Both the position numbers and the translations under genes were made by a program. Below, one piece after another: positions 37,091 through 46,814 of a DNA stretch of 64,000 nt. Positions within the stretch are counted from its first letter, which is position 1; every line of letters begins with the position of its first letter. The notes beneath the pieces are model-generated. The model had not been told where the DNA came from. It did no database searches and saw nothing but the letters and a program-made list of their open reading frames with translations. Source of the DNA: M55B127 sp034521955 (GTDB lineage Bacteria > Bacillota > Halanaerobiia > Halanaerobiales > M55B127); contig JAXHLT010000003.1 of the NCBI GenBank assembly GCA_034521955.1, forward strand, positions 806,001-870,000. Reading direction: 5' to 3'.

Positions 37091-38099
37091 TGATTAACCC
37101 CTCATTTTTCATCTCTCTTTGTTTTTGAATATGCTGGTCATAACTTTTTGTAAAAACATGTTCTCCATTGTTTAGAGCAAAGTAGAACAAGTAATCTGTA
37201 TCAGCAGGGTTTAAAGCAGCTTCAATTGCTACTATTCCCGGACTACAGATCGGACCAGGGGGTAAACCATCATTTTGGTAAGTATTGTAAAAGGACTCTA
37301 CTTCAAGGTCTTTATATAAAAGTTTTTCTTTTTTCTCTTCAAGTACATACTGTACTGTTGCATCGATTTGTAATCTCATCTCTTGGTTTAACCTATTATA
37401 TATAACTGAAGCAATAATTGGTTTTTCATCATCAAAACGTGCTTCTTCTTCAATTAAAGAAGCGATTGTAATAATTTCATGAAGTGAATACTTTTCAGTT
37501 ATTTCATTTTCATCAATTTTTTGAACAACATTGTTTTCAAAAGATGAAAGCAGTACATCGATAGTTTCAAAAGCATCATATCCAAAAGGTACTGAATAGG
37601 TCTCTGGATACAGATAACCCTCTATTCGATAGGTCATCTTTTCCTGATTTTTAGGTAAAAATTCATATTCAAAGTTATTTTCTATAAGTACTTCACTATA
37701 GTCATCTAATGAGTTTAAACTTTTTTCAACAAGTCTGTTCATTACTTCTGTAACAGAAAAACCCTCGGGAATTGTAACTTTAAAAACAGCATTTTCACCA
37801 GCTTTTAACTGACTAACTATTTCAAACATATCCATTGAAGGTTTTAAGTAATAATAGCCTGCTTTAAGCTGTTGATCCAGCTCTGTTAGATGTATATATG
37901 TTCTTAAAATTAATCTGGATTTAATAAGATCATTTATATAAAGGGTATCTACAATACTTTGAGCTGAACTCCCTTTTTTGATCTCTATAAGTAATTTTTC
38001 ATCATTTTCACTATCTACCGGACTGGTTAAGTCAATTATTTTAAACGATAGAGTTATAAAAATAATTAAAATTAAAAATATTATTCCAGCCTTTTTCAC
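37083..38099 (-). CDS. mltG: Endolytic transglycosylase MltG
   Basis: A 338-residue membrane-anchored enzyme that cleaves nascent glycan strands and sets their length. It has one N-terminal helix (AGIIFLILIIFITLSFKI), a LysM-like region, FKVTIPEGFSVTEVMNRLVE, LEGYLYPETYSVPFG-like RIEGYLYPETYSVPF, and the catalytic region IASLIEEEARFDDEKPIIAS with Glu, then VIYNRLNQEMRLQIDATVQY and PPGPICSPGIVAIEAALNP. It overlaps the DUF1292 gene by 4 nt and trmR by 8 nt. Confidence 0.95.
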   Translation of the reverse strand: MKKAGIIFLILIIFITLSFKIIDLTSPVDSENDEKLLIEIKKGSSAQSIVDTLYINDLIKSRLILRTYIHLTELDQQLKAGYYYLKPSMDMFEIVSQLKAGENAVFKVTIPEGFSVTEVMNRLVEKSLNSLDDYSEVLIENNFEYEFLPKNQEKMTYRIEGYLYPETYSVPFGYDAFETIDVLLSSFENNVVQKIDENEITEKYSLHEIITIASLIEEEARFDDEKPIIASVIYNRLNQEMRLQIDATVQYVLEEKKEKLLYKDLEVESFYNTYQNDGLPPGPICSPGIVAIEAALNPADTDYLFYFALNNGEHVFTKSYDQHIQKQREMKNEGLIND

Positions 38100-38359
38100 T
38101 TGCTGAGATACCTCTCTTTGACGTTTTCAAATTCTTCTTCATCTTCAATAATACTTAAGAAACTTTGGTCACCTTCATTAACCATTTTAAGTACTAAGGC
38201 TTCTGAATCTTCATCATAATCAGACGGAATTAAAACTAAATACTTAGTACCATCAAACATAACTTCTTCTTCTATAATAAATCTTTCTTCAACACCATCA
38301 TTTTTTAAGACTAATTCTCCGGCTTCTTCATCAACATAGTAACTACCTTCTTCATTCAT
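38096..38359 (-). CDS. DUF1292 family protein (YrzB-like)
   Basis: An 87-residue very acidic protein of the DUF1292 family (VEERFIIEEEVMFDGTKYLV, LIPSDYDEDSEALVLKMV, FLSIIEDEEEFENVKERYL). The ATG at 38359 is preferred because GGTGA precedes it by 5 nt; an ATG four codons upstream is possible. It sits between ruvX and mltG as yrzB does in Bacillus. Function unknown. Confidence 0.85.
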   Translation of the reverse strand: MNEEGSYYVDEEAGELVLKNDGVEERFIIEEEVMFDGTKYLVLIPSDYDEDSEALVLKMVNEGDQSFLSIIEDEEEFENVKERYLSK

Positions 38360-38786
38360 TATCTTCACCATCCCTTTGATTAATAAAGTCTAAATAATTT
38401 TGCAGTATTAAAGCTGCTGCAATCTTATCGACCATCTTCTTTCTTTTTTTACGGCTTAAATCAGCGTCTAACATGCTTTGGTCAGCAATTAGAGTTGTAA
38501 ATCTTTCATCCCAGGTTGTAATTTTGATCTCTAATCTATTATTTAAAAAATTAATAAACTCCTGGGTTCTTTTAGCCCTTGGTCCCACACTACCATCTAA
38601 AGATGTGGGCATTCCAACTACAATTTCATCAATCTCATAATCTTTTAAATGCTTTTTTATAATATCTAAATCCTGATTTAAGGCAGTTCTTTTAATTACA
38701 TCTTTACTGTGTGCAATTGTATTTGAACGATCACTTACAGCTAAACCAATATATTTACTGCCATAATCAATTCCTAATTTTCTCAA
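38352..38786 (-). CDS. ruvX: Holliday junction resolvase-like RuvX (YqgF)
   Basis: A 144-residue RNase H-fold nuclease, implicated in pre-16S rRNA 5' end processing. It has RKLGIDYGSKYIGLAVSDRS (first catalytic Asp), IDEIVVGMPTSLDGS, RAKRTQEFIN, ITTWDERFTTLIA (Glu) and KKRKKMVDKIAAALILQNYL (Asp). The start is a TTG at 38786, seven bases after GGAGGAA; residues further upstream overlap the hairpin and are not family-like. Confidence 0.93.
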   Translation of the reverse strand: MRKLGIDYGSKYIGLAVSDRSNTIAHSKDVIKRTALNQDLDIIKKHLKDYEIDEIVVGMPTSLDGSVGPRAKRTQEFINFLNNRLEIKITTWDERFTTLIADQSMLDADLSRKKRKKMVDKIAAALILQNYLDFINQRDGEDNE

Positions 38787-38813
38787 ATTTTTATTCCTCC
38801 ACCAGTGCAAAAT

Positions 38814-38841
38814 GGTGCTTCTAAATAAAATTAGAAGCACC
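38814..38841 (-). terminator. Intra-operon hairpin between ireB and ruvX
   Basis: GGTGCTTCTAA and TTAGAAGCACC form an 11-bp stem with a 6-nt AT loop. On the minus strand ATTTTGC follows, a short T tract, so it is a weak terminator or a processing/stability element between ireB and ruvX. Confidence 0.6.
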
Positions 38842-38848
38842 TTTTAGT

Positions 38849-39109
38849 TTATTTATTCAAATAGTTATTTACTAGTTCTTCGATTATTTCATCTCTATCA
38901 ATCGTTCTAATCATCGTCCGAGCATCTTTATAGCTTGTTATATAGGCTGGGTCACCTGAAAGAATATATCCGACAATCTGATTGACTGGATTATATCCTT
39001 TTTCTTTAAGAGCTTTTGAAACCCTTTTTATGACATATCCTGCTTCACTAAGTTCTTCTTTTGTCGGTTTAAACCTCATCGTTTGATCATTGCGATTATC
39101 TTCAGGCAT
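38849..39109 (-). CDS. ireB: IreB family regulatory protein
   Basis: An 86-residue protein of the IreB/DUF965 family (TMRFKPTKEELSEAGYVIKR, VSKALKEKGYNPVNQIVGYI, SGDPAYITSYKDARTMIR). It is a substrate of the PASTA-domain Ser/Thr kinase in enterococci. The TMRF start contains the Thr phosphorylated in Enterococcus. It lies between alaS and ruvX as in most Firmicutes. Confidence 0.93.
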   Translation of the reverse strand: MPEDNRNDQTMRFKPTKEELSEAGYVIKRVSKALKEKGYNPVNQIVGYILSGDPAYITSYKDARTMIRTIDRDEIIEELVNNYLNK

Positions 39110-39145
39110 TTATACCACTTCCCATATTAAATATTTTTAAATTAA

Positions 39146-41771
39146 TTATTTTTCTTTAATGATCTCTTCAGCCTTGTTCAATGCTTCATCGATCTTATCA
39201 ACTTTGCTTCCACCGGCTTGTGCCATATCGGGGCGTCCACCGCCACCTCCACCGGCTACTTTTGCAACTTCACCGATAATGTTACCAGCATTAAAGCCCT
39301 TTTTTACAAGGTCTTTTGAAATTTTTGCTACAAATAATACCTTGTTATCTAAAGCAGAAGCTAATACAATTATACCTGATTGAATTTCATTTTGCAATTG
39401 ATCAGCCATTTTTCTTAAAGCATTATTGTCTACATCTTTTAACTTATGGGTTAATAGATTAACTCCATTAACGGTTTTAAGATTGTCTTTAAGATCTGTT
39501 GACTTAGAAGCAGCAATTTTATCTTTTAGTGATCTTACTTCTTTTTCAAGTTCTTTTAGATTGTTTTTCATTCTATCAATTTTATCAGGTATATCATTTA
39601 AATCTGAATTTAATAGTTGAGCTGATTTTTTTAATAGTTCTTTTTGACTGTTTATATATTCTAAAGCATTAAAACCGGTTACAGCTTCTATTCTTCTAAT
39701 TCCCGAAGCAGTAGAACCCTTCATTAACAATTTTAAATAGTCCAATATCACCGGTTCTGTTTACATGTGTACCACCACATAGTTCAATACTGAAATCACC
39801 CATTTGAACAACCCTTACCTTCTGTCCATACTTTTCAGTAAAAAGGGCTGCTGCACCTTTCTTTTTAGCTTGCTCGATATCCATCTCTTCGATCTTAACA
39901 GCAAGGTTGTTTATAATCTGTTCATTAACCCTGTATTCAATCTCTTCTAACTCACTATCTGTTAATGAAGAAAAGTGAGTAAAGTCAAATCTAAATCGTT
40001 CAGGTTCAACTAAGGAACCGGATTGGTTTACATGGTTACCTAAAACATTTCTTAACACTTGATGTAGAAGGTGAGTTGCAGAGTGATTACGCATTGTTGC
40101 CGTTCTATTATCCTCATGTACTAGTAGTTTTACTTTATCTTTAGTTTCTAATTTTCCTTTTTTAACTTCTACCAGGTGAATAAAATAATCCATTTTATTT
40201 ACTGTATCATATACAGTTACTTTACTATCATCTTTAGTTATTATACCTTTATCACCAATCTGACCTCCACTTTCAGCATAGAAGGAGGTCTTATCTAAAA
40301 TTACTTTAGCTTTACTTCCTTCATTTATCGAATCTACAACTTCTGCATCTTGAATTATTTTTAACACTTTAGCTTTGTTAGACATATGCTTATATCCAAC
40401 AAACTCTGTTTTCTCTATTTTATCTGATAGGTCTTTTAGAAGCTCATCTTCTTTAGTACTTCCAAAACCAACATCTTCTCTTGCTTCACGGGCTCTTTTT
40501 TTCTGTTCAGCCATTTCTTTTTCAAAACCTTCTTGATCAACTTCAAGTCCATTTTCTTTTAGGACATCTTCAGTTAAATCAAGTGGAAAACCGAAGGTAT
40601 CATAAAGTGTAAATGCTTTTTGACCGGATAATATTTTTTTATCTTTTTTATTTAGTTCATCGATCATATCTGAAAGAATTTCTAAACCTTGGTCTAAGGT
40701 ATCGAAAAATCTTTTTTCTTCAGCTTTAACAAACTTGATAATCTGATCTTCTTTTTTCTCTAAGGTAGGATAACCACCTGACATTGTATCAATAACAATC
40801 GGTACCATCTTATATAAAAATGGGGTATCATAACCTAACTTACCACCATATCTTACAGCTCTTCTGATCAGTCTGCGGATTACATATCCTCTACCTTCAT
40901 TAGAAGGAAGTACTCCATCAAAAATAGACATTGTTACTCCTCTAATATGATCAGCGATCAAGCGATAAGCCATCTTAGTTTCTTCACTTTTTTTATACTT
41001 TACACCACTGTCTTTAACAAGAAAATCGATCATTGGTTTTAAAAGATCAGTTTCAAAGTTAGACTCTACACCCTGTAGTATAGAAGCTACTCGTTCTAAA
41101 CCCATTCCAGTATCAATATTTTTATTGGGTAGGTTTAGATACTCACCATCATCAGTATAGTTATACTGGGTGAAAACTAAGTTCCAGATCTCTAAGTAAC
41201 GGTCACCTTCACCACCGAGTACATCTTCTTCACTGTCTCCGTATTCTGGCCCGCGGTCATAATGGATCTCTGAACAAGGTCCACATGGTCCGGTTCCAAT
41301 CTGCCAGTAGTTTTCTTTTTTACCCATTCTAACAATTCTTTCTTCGGGCAGTCCAATAATATCATGCCAGATATCATGGGCTTGTTCATCATCTTTGTAG
41401 ATTGTAATCCACAATTTATCTTTTTTAAGTTTAAGTTCTTCAGTAACAAACTCCCAGGCCCAAACAATGGCCTCCTCTTTAAAGTAGTCTCCAAAAGAAA
41501 AGTTACCGAGCATTTCAAAAAAGGTTTGATGTCGGTCTGTTCTACCTACATTATCTATATCATTAGTTCTTATACACTTCTGTGAAGTAGCAATTCTTGT
41601 TTTAGGAGGTTCTTTTCTACCATCAAAGTATGGTTTAAAAGGAGCCATTCCGGCATTGATCCACAGTAAACTGGGATCATCCTGTGGTACCAGGGGAGCA
41701 CTAGGTAATATCATATGATCTTTTGTTTTAAAAAAATCAAGAAACTTCTGTCTTAATTCATCTCCTGTCAT
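39146..41771 (-). pseudogene. alaS: Alanyl-tRNA synthetase, one frameshift
   Basis: The catalytic and tRNA-editing parts are open from 41771 to about 39720: MTGDELRQKFLDFFKTKDH, LINAGMAPFKPYFDG-type motif 2, FFEMLGNFSFGDYF, GMGLERVASILQG (motif 3), the editing-site HSATHLLHQVLR and ELCGGTHVNRTGDIG with Cys-x3-His zinc ligand. One extra base in GAAGGGTTC (near 39717-39719) shifts the frame. The other frame continues GSTASGIRRIEAVTGFNALE and the C-Ala domain (39146-39751) with VAGGGGGGRPDMAQAGG. Restored length about 878 residues. An essential gene, so the indel is very likely an error. Confidence 0.93.
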
Positions 41772-41831
41772 CTTAATCCCCCTTAGTTAATATTTATAAG
41801 TTATTAATCATTTTTTTATTTTATATTAATC

Positions 41832-41860
41832 ATTATATCAATTCAGTATATCTTTAACAA
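41832..41860 (-). promoter_or_regulatory. Promoter of the alaS operon
   Basis: On the minus strand TTGTTA (41855-41860), a 17-nt spacer and TATAAT (41832-41837) are 61 nt before the alaS ATG. No T-box motif lies between, so alaS is not T-box controlled here. The promoter should drive alaS-ireB-ruvX-DUF1292-mltG-trmR-trhP. Confidence 0.7.
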
Positions 41861-41879
41861 AGTATAGTTATTTTGTTTT

Positions 41880-43100
41880 TTAAACAACTTTAATCTTGGC
41901 ATACCTTCTTTTTCCGATTTGAACTATCATTCCGTCTTTTACTTCAAGGTCTAAATTGATCTTTTCATACTTTTTATCATCGATACTAACTGCACCCTGT
42001 TTTATCATTCTACGTGCTTGACTGTTTGAGTCAACCATTCCAGTTGCAGCTACAATCTTTACTATCCAGAGCTTGCCATCCTCAAGTTTGCTTTCTTTGA
42101 TCTCTACTTCAGGAATATCTTCTGGTAAGTTACCTTTTGAGAATACACTTTCAAATTCAGAGGCTGCCATTTCAGCATCGTCTTCTCCGTGGAACTCTTT
42201 TACTATTGTATAGGCAAGTTCTTTTTTGTACTGCATTGGATTGACCTTATTTACTTCAATCTCTTTTTTGATTTCGTTTACCTTTTCAACACCTACATTT
42301 GTTACTAATTCAAAGTATCTAACTATTAGATCATCAGGTATTGACATTACTTTACCATACATCTCAGTTGGTTTATCGTTTACACCGATATAGTTATCTA
42401 AACTTTTACTCATTTTTTCTGTTCCATCAAGACCTTCTAAGATCGGCATCATAATTAGTACCTGAGATTCTTGACCATATTCTTTTTGTAGGTTTCTACC
42501 TACTAAGAGATTAAACCTTTGATCTGTTCCACCTAATTCAATATCAGCATTAATTGCCACTGAGTCATAACCCTGCATAAGTGGATAGAAAAATTCGTGA
42601 ATACTGATCGGTTTGTTTTCTGCAAACCTGTTGCTAAAGTCATCTCTTTCTAACATTCTGGCTACAGTATACTTTGAAGATAGGTTAATTACATCCTCAA
42701 AGTCCATTTTAGAAAGCCAGCTTGAGTTAAAGACAAGCTTTGTTTTATCTTTATCTAAAATTTTTGAGAACTGTTTTTCATATGTAAGGGCATTTTCTTT
42801 TACTTCTTTTTCGGTCAGCTGTTTACGTGTTTTTGACTTTCCACTTGGATCTCCAATTCGCCCTGTAAAGTCACCAATTATTAAATATACTTCATGGCCC
42901 ATATCCTGAAACTGTTTTAACTTCTTTAATACAACAGTATGACCTAAATGTATATCTGGAGCTGTAGGATCAAGACCTAACTTAACCCTAAGTGGTCTGT
43001 CCTCTTTTTTGGCTTCAATAAGTTTTTTCTTTAAATCTTCTTCTGATATTAAGTCACTTACACCCTGTTTTAGTACTTTAATTTGTTTATCAATATCCAT
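41880..43100 (-). CDS. tyrS: Tyrosyl-tRNA synthetase
   Basis: A 406-residue class I synthetase. Seen are LRVKLGLDPTAPDIHLGHTV (HIGH motif as HLGH), LIIGDFTGRIGDPSGKSKTR, FYPLMQGYDSVAINADIELG, GTDQRFNLLVGRNLQ, GLDGTEKMSKSLDNYI (KMSKS) and a C-terminal S4 domain (AATGMVDSNSQARRMIKQGA, VSIDDKKYEKI). Length and motifs are those of the TyrRS long-helix group. The leader lacks a T-box. No normal ribosome-binding site lies directly before the ATG; the leader is described separately. Confidence 0.95.
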   Translation of the reverse strand: MDIDKQIKVLKQGVSDLISEEDLKKKLIEAKKEDRPLRVKLGLDPTAPDIHLGHTVVLKKLKQFQDMGHEVYLIIGDFTGRIGDPSGKSKTRKQLTEKEVKENALTYEKQFSKILDKDKTKLVFNSSWLSKMDFEDVINLSSKYTVARMLERDDFSNRFAENKPISIHEFFYPLMQGYDSVAINADIELGGTDQRFNLLVGRNLQKEYGQESQVLIMMPILEGLDGTEKMSKSLDNYIGVNDKPTEMYGKVMSIPDDLIVRYFELVTNVGVEKVNEIKKEIEVNKVNPMQYKKELAYTIVKEFHGEDDAEMAASEFESVFSKGNLPEDIPEVEIKESKLEDGKLWIVKIVAATGMVDSNSQARRMIKQGAVSIDDKKYEKINLDLEVKDGMIVQIGKRRYAKIKVV

Positions 43101-43110
43101 AATATATAAT

Positions 43111-43150
43111 CCGGCAAAATTTTTCTGCCAGAGATGGACACCTCCCTTGA
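43111..43150 (-). promoter_or_regulatory. tyrS leader with distant Shine-Dalgarno and hairpin
   Basis: On the minus strand GGGAGGTG (43138-43145) lies about 37 nt upstream of the tyrS ATG, too far for direct use. Between them GGCAGAAAAATTTTGCC (43113-43129) folds into a hairpin that could bring the two together. The sequence AGGTGTCCAT here is complementary over 10 nt to the loop of the candidate small RNA at 1.5 kb. No T-box or known riboswitch was recognised. Confidence 0.4.
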
Positions 43151-43476
43151 TTTAATTGTAATCTATAGTTAAAATGGTACTTGTAAACTGTTATTTATTA
43201 TAACAGATAGGATTGTTTCTAACAAGTGCTACTCAAACTTTTGTGGTAGCTATTTACTCACAAAATAAATATGTTAATTGTTTTTACTCAAAACAGGTAT
43301 ATTTTAACTGTTTTTCGCTTGAAATTATGGTTGAACAGTAGAATGCTAATTTCTATTTTAAAACAACACTAATTAAAGATACTACTTTTCAGGTAACAAA
43401 TTTATATTACAGCAAGATTTATTAGGCTCCCAACTACCCTGTGTTCTCAATATATCTCCTCATTATTTAAAGCTGA
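43151..43476. other. Gene-free stretch upstream of tyrS
   Basis: AT-rich sequence without a convincing gene. It has a CTGTTAT/ATAACAG palindrome near 43177-43195 with TATAAT inside. It also has two imperfect copies of a ~29-nt unit (each with TTAAnTGTTTTT) near 43258-43318. A promoter for tyrS must lie here but no clear -35/-10 pair stands out. Confidence 0.4.
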
Positions 43477-43880
43477 TCAATTAATTTTTTCTTGACTACT
43501 CTCTGGAATTTCATTAAACTTAAAAAGTTTTTTTCTTTTCTTCTCTTTTACCCAAACAATTTTTTTATCTCTCTTTTTTTTAGTATCATTATTTTCTAAA
43601 ATATCGTTATTTCTCTTTTTCATCAATTCATCGTATAGTAAAATCAATACTTCTTTAAGGGATTCTTAAGCTTTTTGACAGATAGCTTTAAAAATATTTT
43701 GCTTTAAATCCTTAAAATTTTTTCTTTCATTATTCTTAAGATGTAATTTTTATTAATAAGATTTCACTTCTTTTTATAATTTTGTGCTTCTTCTTGTCAG
43801 GCTCTTTTTTTATATCTATACTAATTTTTTCACCAAACTCCCTAATTAATTTTACACTAACTATTATTGAGATAATAAAA
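43477..43880 (-). pseudogene. Remnant of a small basic membrane protein
   Basis: Two open stretches in different frames look like one gene. The upstream one (about 43735-43880) has a membrane helix FIKAFLGIFIISIIVSVKLI followed by basic residues (KKEPDKKKHKIIKRSEILL). The downstream one encodes SLKEVLILLYDELMKKRNND and a Lys-rich tail (48 residues from the ATG at 43623 to 43477). Lysine content is very high. No family is recognised. It follows the second leader-like repeat downstream of trkH, and may be a decayed gene or several small frames by chance. Confidence 0.35.
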
Positions 43881-43884
43881 ATCC

Positions 43885-44015
43885 CCAGAAAAGCTTTAAT
43901 AAAAACTAATAAAATAAAGCTTTACTGAGGGTAATTCATTTCCAATTAAGATGTTAATTTTATTAAATTTTTAGCAGTTATATATACAGTAGTATTTTAC
44001 GATATTTCTAACATC
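43885..44015 (-). repeat. Leader-like repeat B downstream of trkH
   Basis: This sequence resembles the region at 47336-47520 in the same orientation. Shared are an AAGCTTTAATAA-type arm, TGAGGGTAA, a CATYTC-CAATT-RAGATG hairpin and an ATACAGTA..ATTTTAC segment; copy B lacks about 60 nt of the middle. On the minus strand CCCTCAGTAAAGCTTTA pairs with TAAAGCTTTTCTGGGG and ATTTTTATT follows, a terminator-like end. It is immediately behind the trkH stop and may simply terminate the trk operon. Confidence 0.5.
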
Positions 44016-44020
44016 AGAAT

Positions 44021-45463
44021 TTAATTTCTCCAAAAAATTGGGGTAAATATTATTAAAATTGTATAAATTTCTAACCTACCAAATATCATTACAAAAGATA
44101 GTAATATTTTGGCAAAAGAGGTTAAGGAACTATAGTTATTAGCCGGACCAACAATCCCAAATCCAGGTCCTACATTTCCAAGAGTTGCTGCAACTGCTGA
44201 AGTACTACTTAGTATATCCAAATTCTGGGTTAAAAGAACCAGTGAGGTTCCAACAAATATTAAGATATACATCAAAACAAATGAAATTACATTCTGCACA
44301 ATATCCTCAGGAATAGCCTGATCTCCAATTCTAATTGAAATAACACTTTGTGGATGAACCAATTTATGTAATTCGCGTTTAATATATTTAAGTAATATCA
44401 TAATTCTAATATGCTTTATAGCTCCCCCTGTTGAACCAGCTGAACCTCCAAAAAACATAAGTAAAAAAATTATCATTTTAGAAAAATCAGGCCAGATACT
44501 ATAGTCTAAAGTAGTAAAACCAGTAGTTGAAACTATAGATGTAACCTGAAAACTTGCTTGTCTAAATGATAAGGCTAAATTATCAATTGAATTAGTTATA
44601 TTTATTGTAATTAAGACAATAGCAATCGCTATCACAGAAATATAAAATTGAAACTCTTTATCCATAAATAAAGTTTTAAACTTACCAAGCAAAGCATCAT
44701 AATACAAAGAAAAGTTTGTACCTGCTAAAATCATAAATAAAAAAATTATCCATTCATAAGATGGTATATTATATGCTCCGATACTTTTATTCATTGGTGA
44801 AAAACCACCAGTTCCCATTGTCGCAAAGGTATGTGTGACCGAATCAAAAAATGACATTCCTGCAATTTTCAAAAGAATAATTTGCATAACTGTCAAAAAT
44901 AGATAAATAATATATAAAAGTTGAGCAGTTTTAGTGATTTTAGGAACAAGTTTTGTCGGACTTGGACCAGGACTTTCTGCTTTTAAAATACTCACACTAC
45001 TAAAACCAATAGCAGGTAATAAGGCCAGAGTAAAAACAAGAATTCCCATCCCTCCAAGCCAGTGGGTTAATGACCGCCAGAATAAAATTCCATGGGGTTC
45101 AGCTTCAATATTAGTTAAAACAGTTGCTCCAGTTGTTGTAAAACCTGATACAGCCTCAAAAAATGAATCAACAAAACTGCCAAAAGTACCTGCCAGAGTA
45201 AAAGGTATTGCCCCAAAAAAAGAAACTAATATCCAGCCCAAAGCAACTATCATAAAACTTTCTTTATAGCGGACAATCCCATGTGATTTTTTATTTGATA
45301 AATATAAGAAGAATCCAACAGCTGCAGTGACCAAAGCTGCTGTCAAAAATGCTGTTAAATCATCCCCATTATAATATATTGATATTGATAATGGAGTCAG
45401 CAAAAATATTGACTCAACCAATAATAGTTGACCCAGCGTTTTTAATACTATTCCAAATTCCAT
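44021..45463 (-). CDS. trkH: TrkH family potassium uptake channel subunit
   Basis: A 480-residue membrane protein with four M1-P-M2 repeats. Filter regions can be seen as SGFTTTGATVLTN, ATMGTGGFSPMN, VSTTGFTTLDYSIWP and ATLGNVGPGFGIVGP, one glycine-containing loop per repeat. LFWRSLTHWLGGMGILVFTL and FLLMFFGGSAGSTGGAIKHI are typical. It takes up K+ (or Na+) under TrkA control. Its start overlaps the trkA 3' end by 50 nt. In a salt-in halophile this would be a main K+ importer; that is inference. Confidence 0.93.
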   Translation of the reverse strand: MEFGIVLKTLGQLLLVESIFLLTPLSISIYYNGDDLTAFLTAALVTAAVGFFLYLSNKKSHGIVRYKESFMIVALGWILVSFFGAIPFTLAGTFGSFVDSFFEAVSGFTTTGATVLTNIEAEPHGILFWRSLTHWLGGMGILVFTLALLPAIGFSSVSILKAESPGPSPTKLVPKITKTAQLLYIIYLFLTVMQIILLKIAGMSFFDSVTHTFATMGTGGFSPMNKSIGAYNIPSYEWIIFLFMILAGTNFSLYYDALLGKFKTLFMDKEFQFYISVIAIAIVLITINITNSIDNLALSFRQASFQVTSIVSTTGFTTLDYSIWPDFSKMIIFLLMFFGGSAGSTGGAIKHIRIMILLKYIKRELHKLVHPQSVISIRIGDQAIPEDIVQNVISFVLMYILIFVGTSLVLLTQNLDILSSTSAVAATLGNVGPGFGIVGPANNYSSLTSFAKILLSFVMIFGRLEIYTILIIFTPIFWRN

Positions 45464-46814
45464 ATCCAGAAATCTCTCCCTTAGTTTGTATCATTTTGCG
45501 GACATTTGCAACTTCTTCTGCCTTACTTATCACTACTATCCTATCATTTACCTTAATCTCATCATTTCCATGAGGTATAATTACTTCTTTATCTCTAACT
45601 ATTGTTGTAATAATTGTGTTTTTAGGTAATTTAAGATCTTTAAGTAAAATATTAATTATAGGTGAATCTTTTTTTATCTGATATTCTATAACTTCAGCCT
45701 GACCACCCGGTAATATTGATAAGGATAATACCCATTCTCCTCTCACAAAACCTAAGATTTCATTTGTTATAATACTGCTTGGAGTTATAATTGAATCAAC
45801 ACCAATATTTTTAGCTAAATCAATATAATTTTCACGATTGACCTTTGCAATCCCCTTCTTAACTCCATTTTTTTTTGCTAAAAGAGTGGCTAATATATTT
45901 TCCTCATCAAGACCAGACATAGACACAAAAGCGTCAGTATTACTAATTCCTTCAGACTGCAAAAGATTTAAATCAGTACCATCACCGTGAATTATCAGTG
46001 TATTAGCAAGGTTTTTAGACAAAAATTCACATCTTTTTAGATCTTTTTCTATAATCTTGGTACTGATCTCCATCTTATTTAAAGTTTCAGCAAGATAATA
46101 AGAAAACCTACCTCCACCCAGAATCATTACATTTTTCATATTTACTGGAGTCTTACCCAATGTTTTAAAATACTTTGTTATTTCTTCCTGTTTACCTATA
46201 ATAAAAATTGTATCACCACTCATTATTCTATGATCACCCTTAGGAATAATAGTTTCATCATCTCTGATAATTGCCCCAACTAAAAATCCCTTTAACTGCT
46301 TTTGTTCTCTTAGTTTGAGATTATGCAGTGGGCTATTTTCATCAATATGCAGTTGAATCATCTGAACTCTTCCTCCAACAAATTCATTAATACTTCCAGC
46401 TGGCGAAAATTTAAGCAGTTTCACAATTTGTTCAGCAGAGGATTTCTCTGGATTAATAATATAATCAATTTCTAATATTTCTTTAGGTAAAGCAAGATCT
46501 CTTTCATAATCAGGGTTTCTAATTCGAGCAATAGTCTGACCAGCCCCAAGATGTTTAGCTGATAAACAGGCTAAGATATTTCTCTCATCATTATCAGTTA
46601 CTGCAATAACTAAATCATCCTGGTTTACATCGATCCTTTTAAAGGGCTCTCCAATTAAACCATTTGACTCTATTGTCAGTACATCTAGTGTATCACTAAC
46701 CTTTTTAATGACATTAATATCATTATCAATTACTATTACATCATATAAATCTTTAGATAAAACTGCAGCAATTTCATAACCAACTTTACCAGCTCCTATA
46801 ATAATTACTCTCAT
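45414..46814 (-). CDS. trkA: TrkA potassium transporter regulatory subunit
   Basis: A 466-residue cytoplasmic protein with two RCK_N/RCK_C pairs. The first NAD-binding motif is RVIIIGAGKVGYEIAAVL with VIDNDINVIKKVSD; the second is NVMILGGGRFSYYLAETL with IIEKDLKRCEFL and IIHGDGTDLNLLQSEGI. RCK_C parts have AGSINEFVGGRVQMIQLHI and PGGQAEVIEYQIKKDSPI. It gates TrkH according to nucleotide binding. It overlaps the upstream PLD-like gene by 4 nt. Confidence 0.94.
   Translation of the reverse strand: MRVIIIGAGKVGYEIAAVLSKDLYDVIVIDNDINVIKKVSDTLDVLTIESNGLIGEPFKRIDVNQDDLVIAVTDNDERNILACLSAKHLGAGQTIARIRNPDYERDLALPKEILEIDYIINPEKSSAEQIVKLLKFSPAGSINEFVGGRVQMIQLHIDENSPLHNLKLREQKQLKGFLVGAIIRDDETIIPKGDHRIMSGDTIFIIGKQEEITKYFKTLGKTPVNMKNVMILGGGRFSYYLAETLNKMEISTKIIEKDLKRCEFLSKNLANTLIIHGDGTDLNLLQSEGISNTDAFVSMSGLDEENILATLLAKKNGVKKGIAKVNRENYIDLAKNIGVDSIITPSSIITNEILGFVRGEWVLSLSILPGGQAEVIEYQIKKDSPIINILLKDLKLPKNTIITTIVRDKEVIIPHGNDEIKVNDRIVVISKAEEVANVRKMIQTKGEISGYGIWNSIKNAGSTIIG

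Noticed and set aside
41772..43200. T-box leaders for alaS and tyrS
   Set aside because: No AGNGTGGNACCGCG-like element or specifier structure was found before either gene, unlike pheS and thrS.
43258..43318. CRISPR-like tandem repeat
   Set aside because: Only two imperfect ~29-nt copies without regular spacers, and no cas genes in the window.
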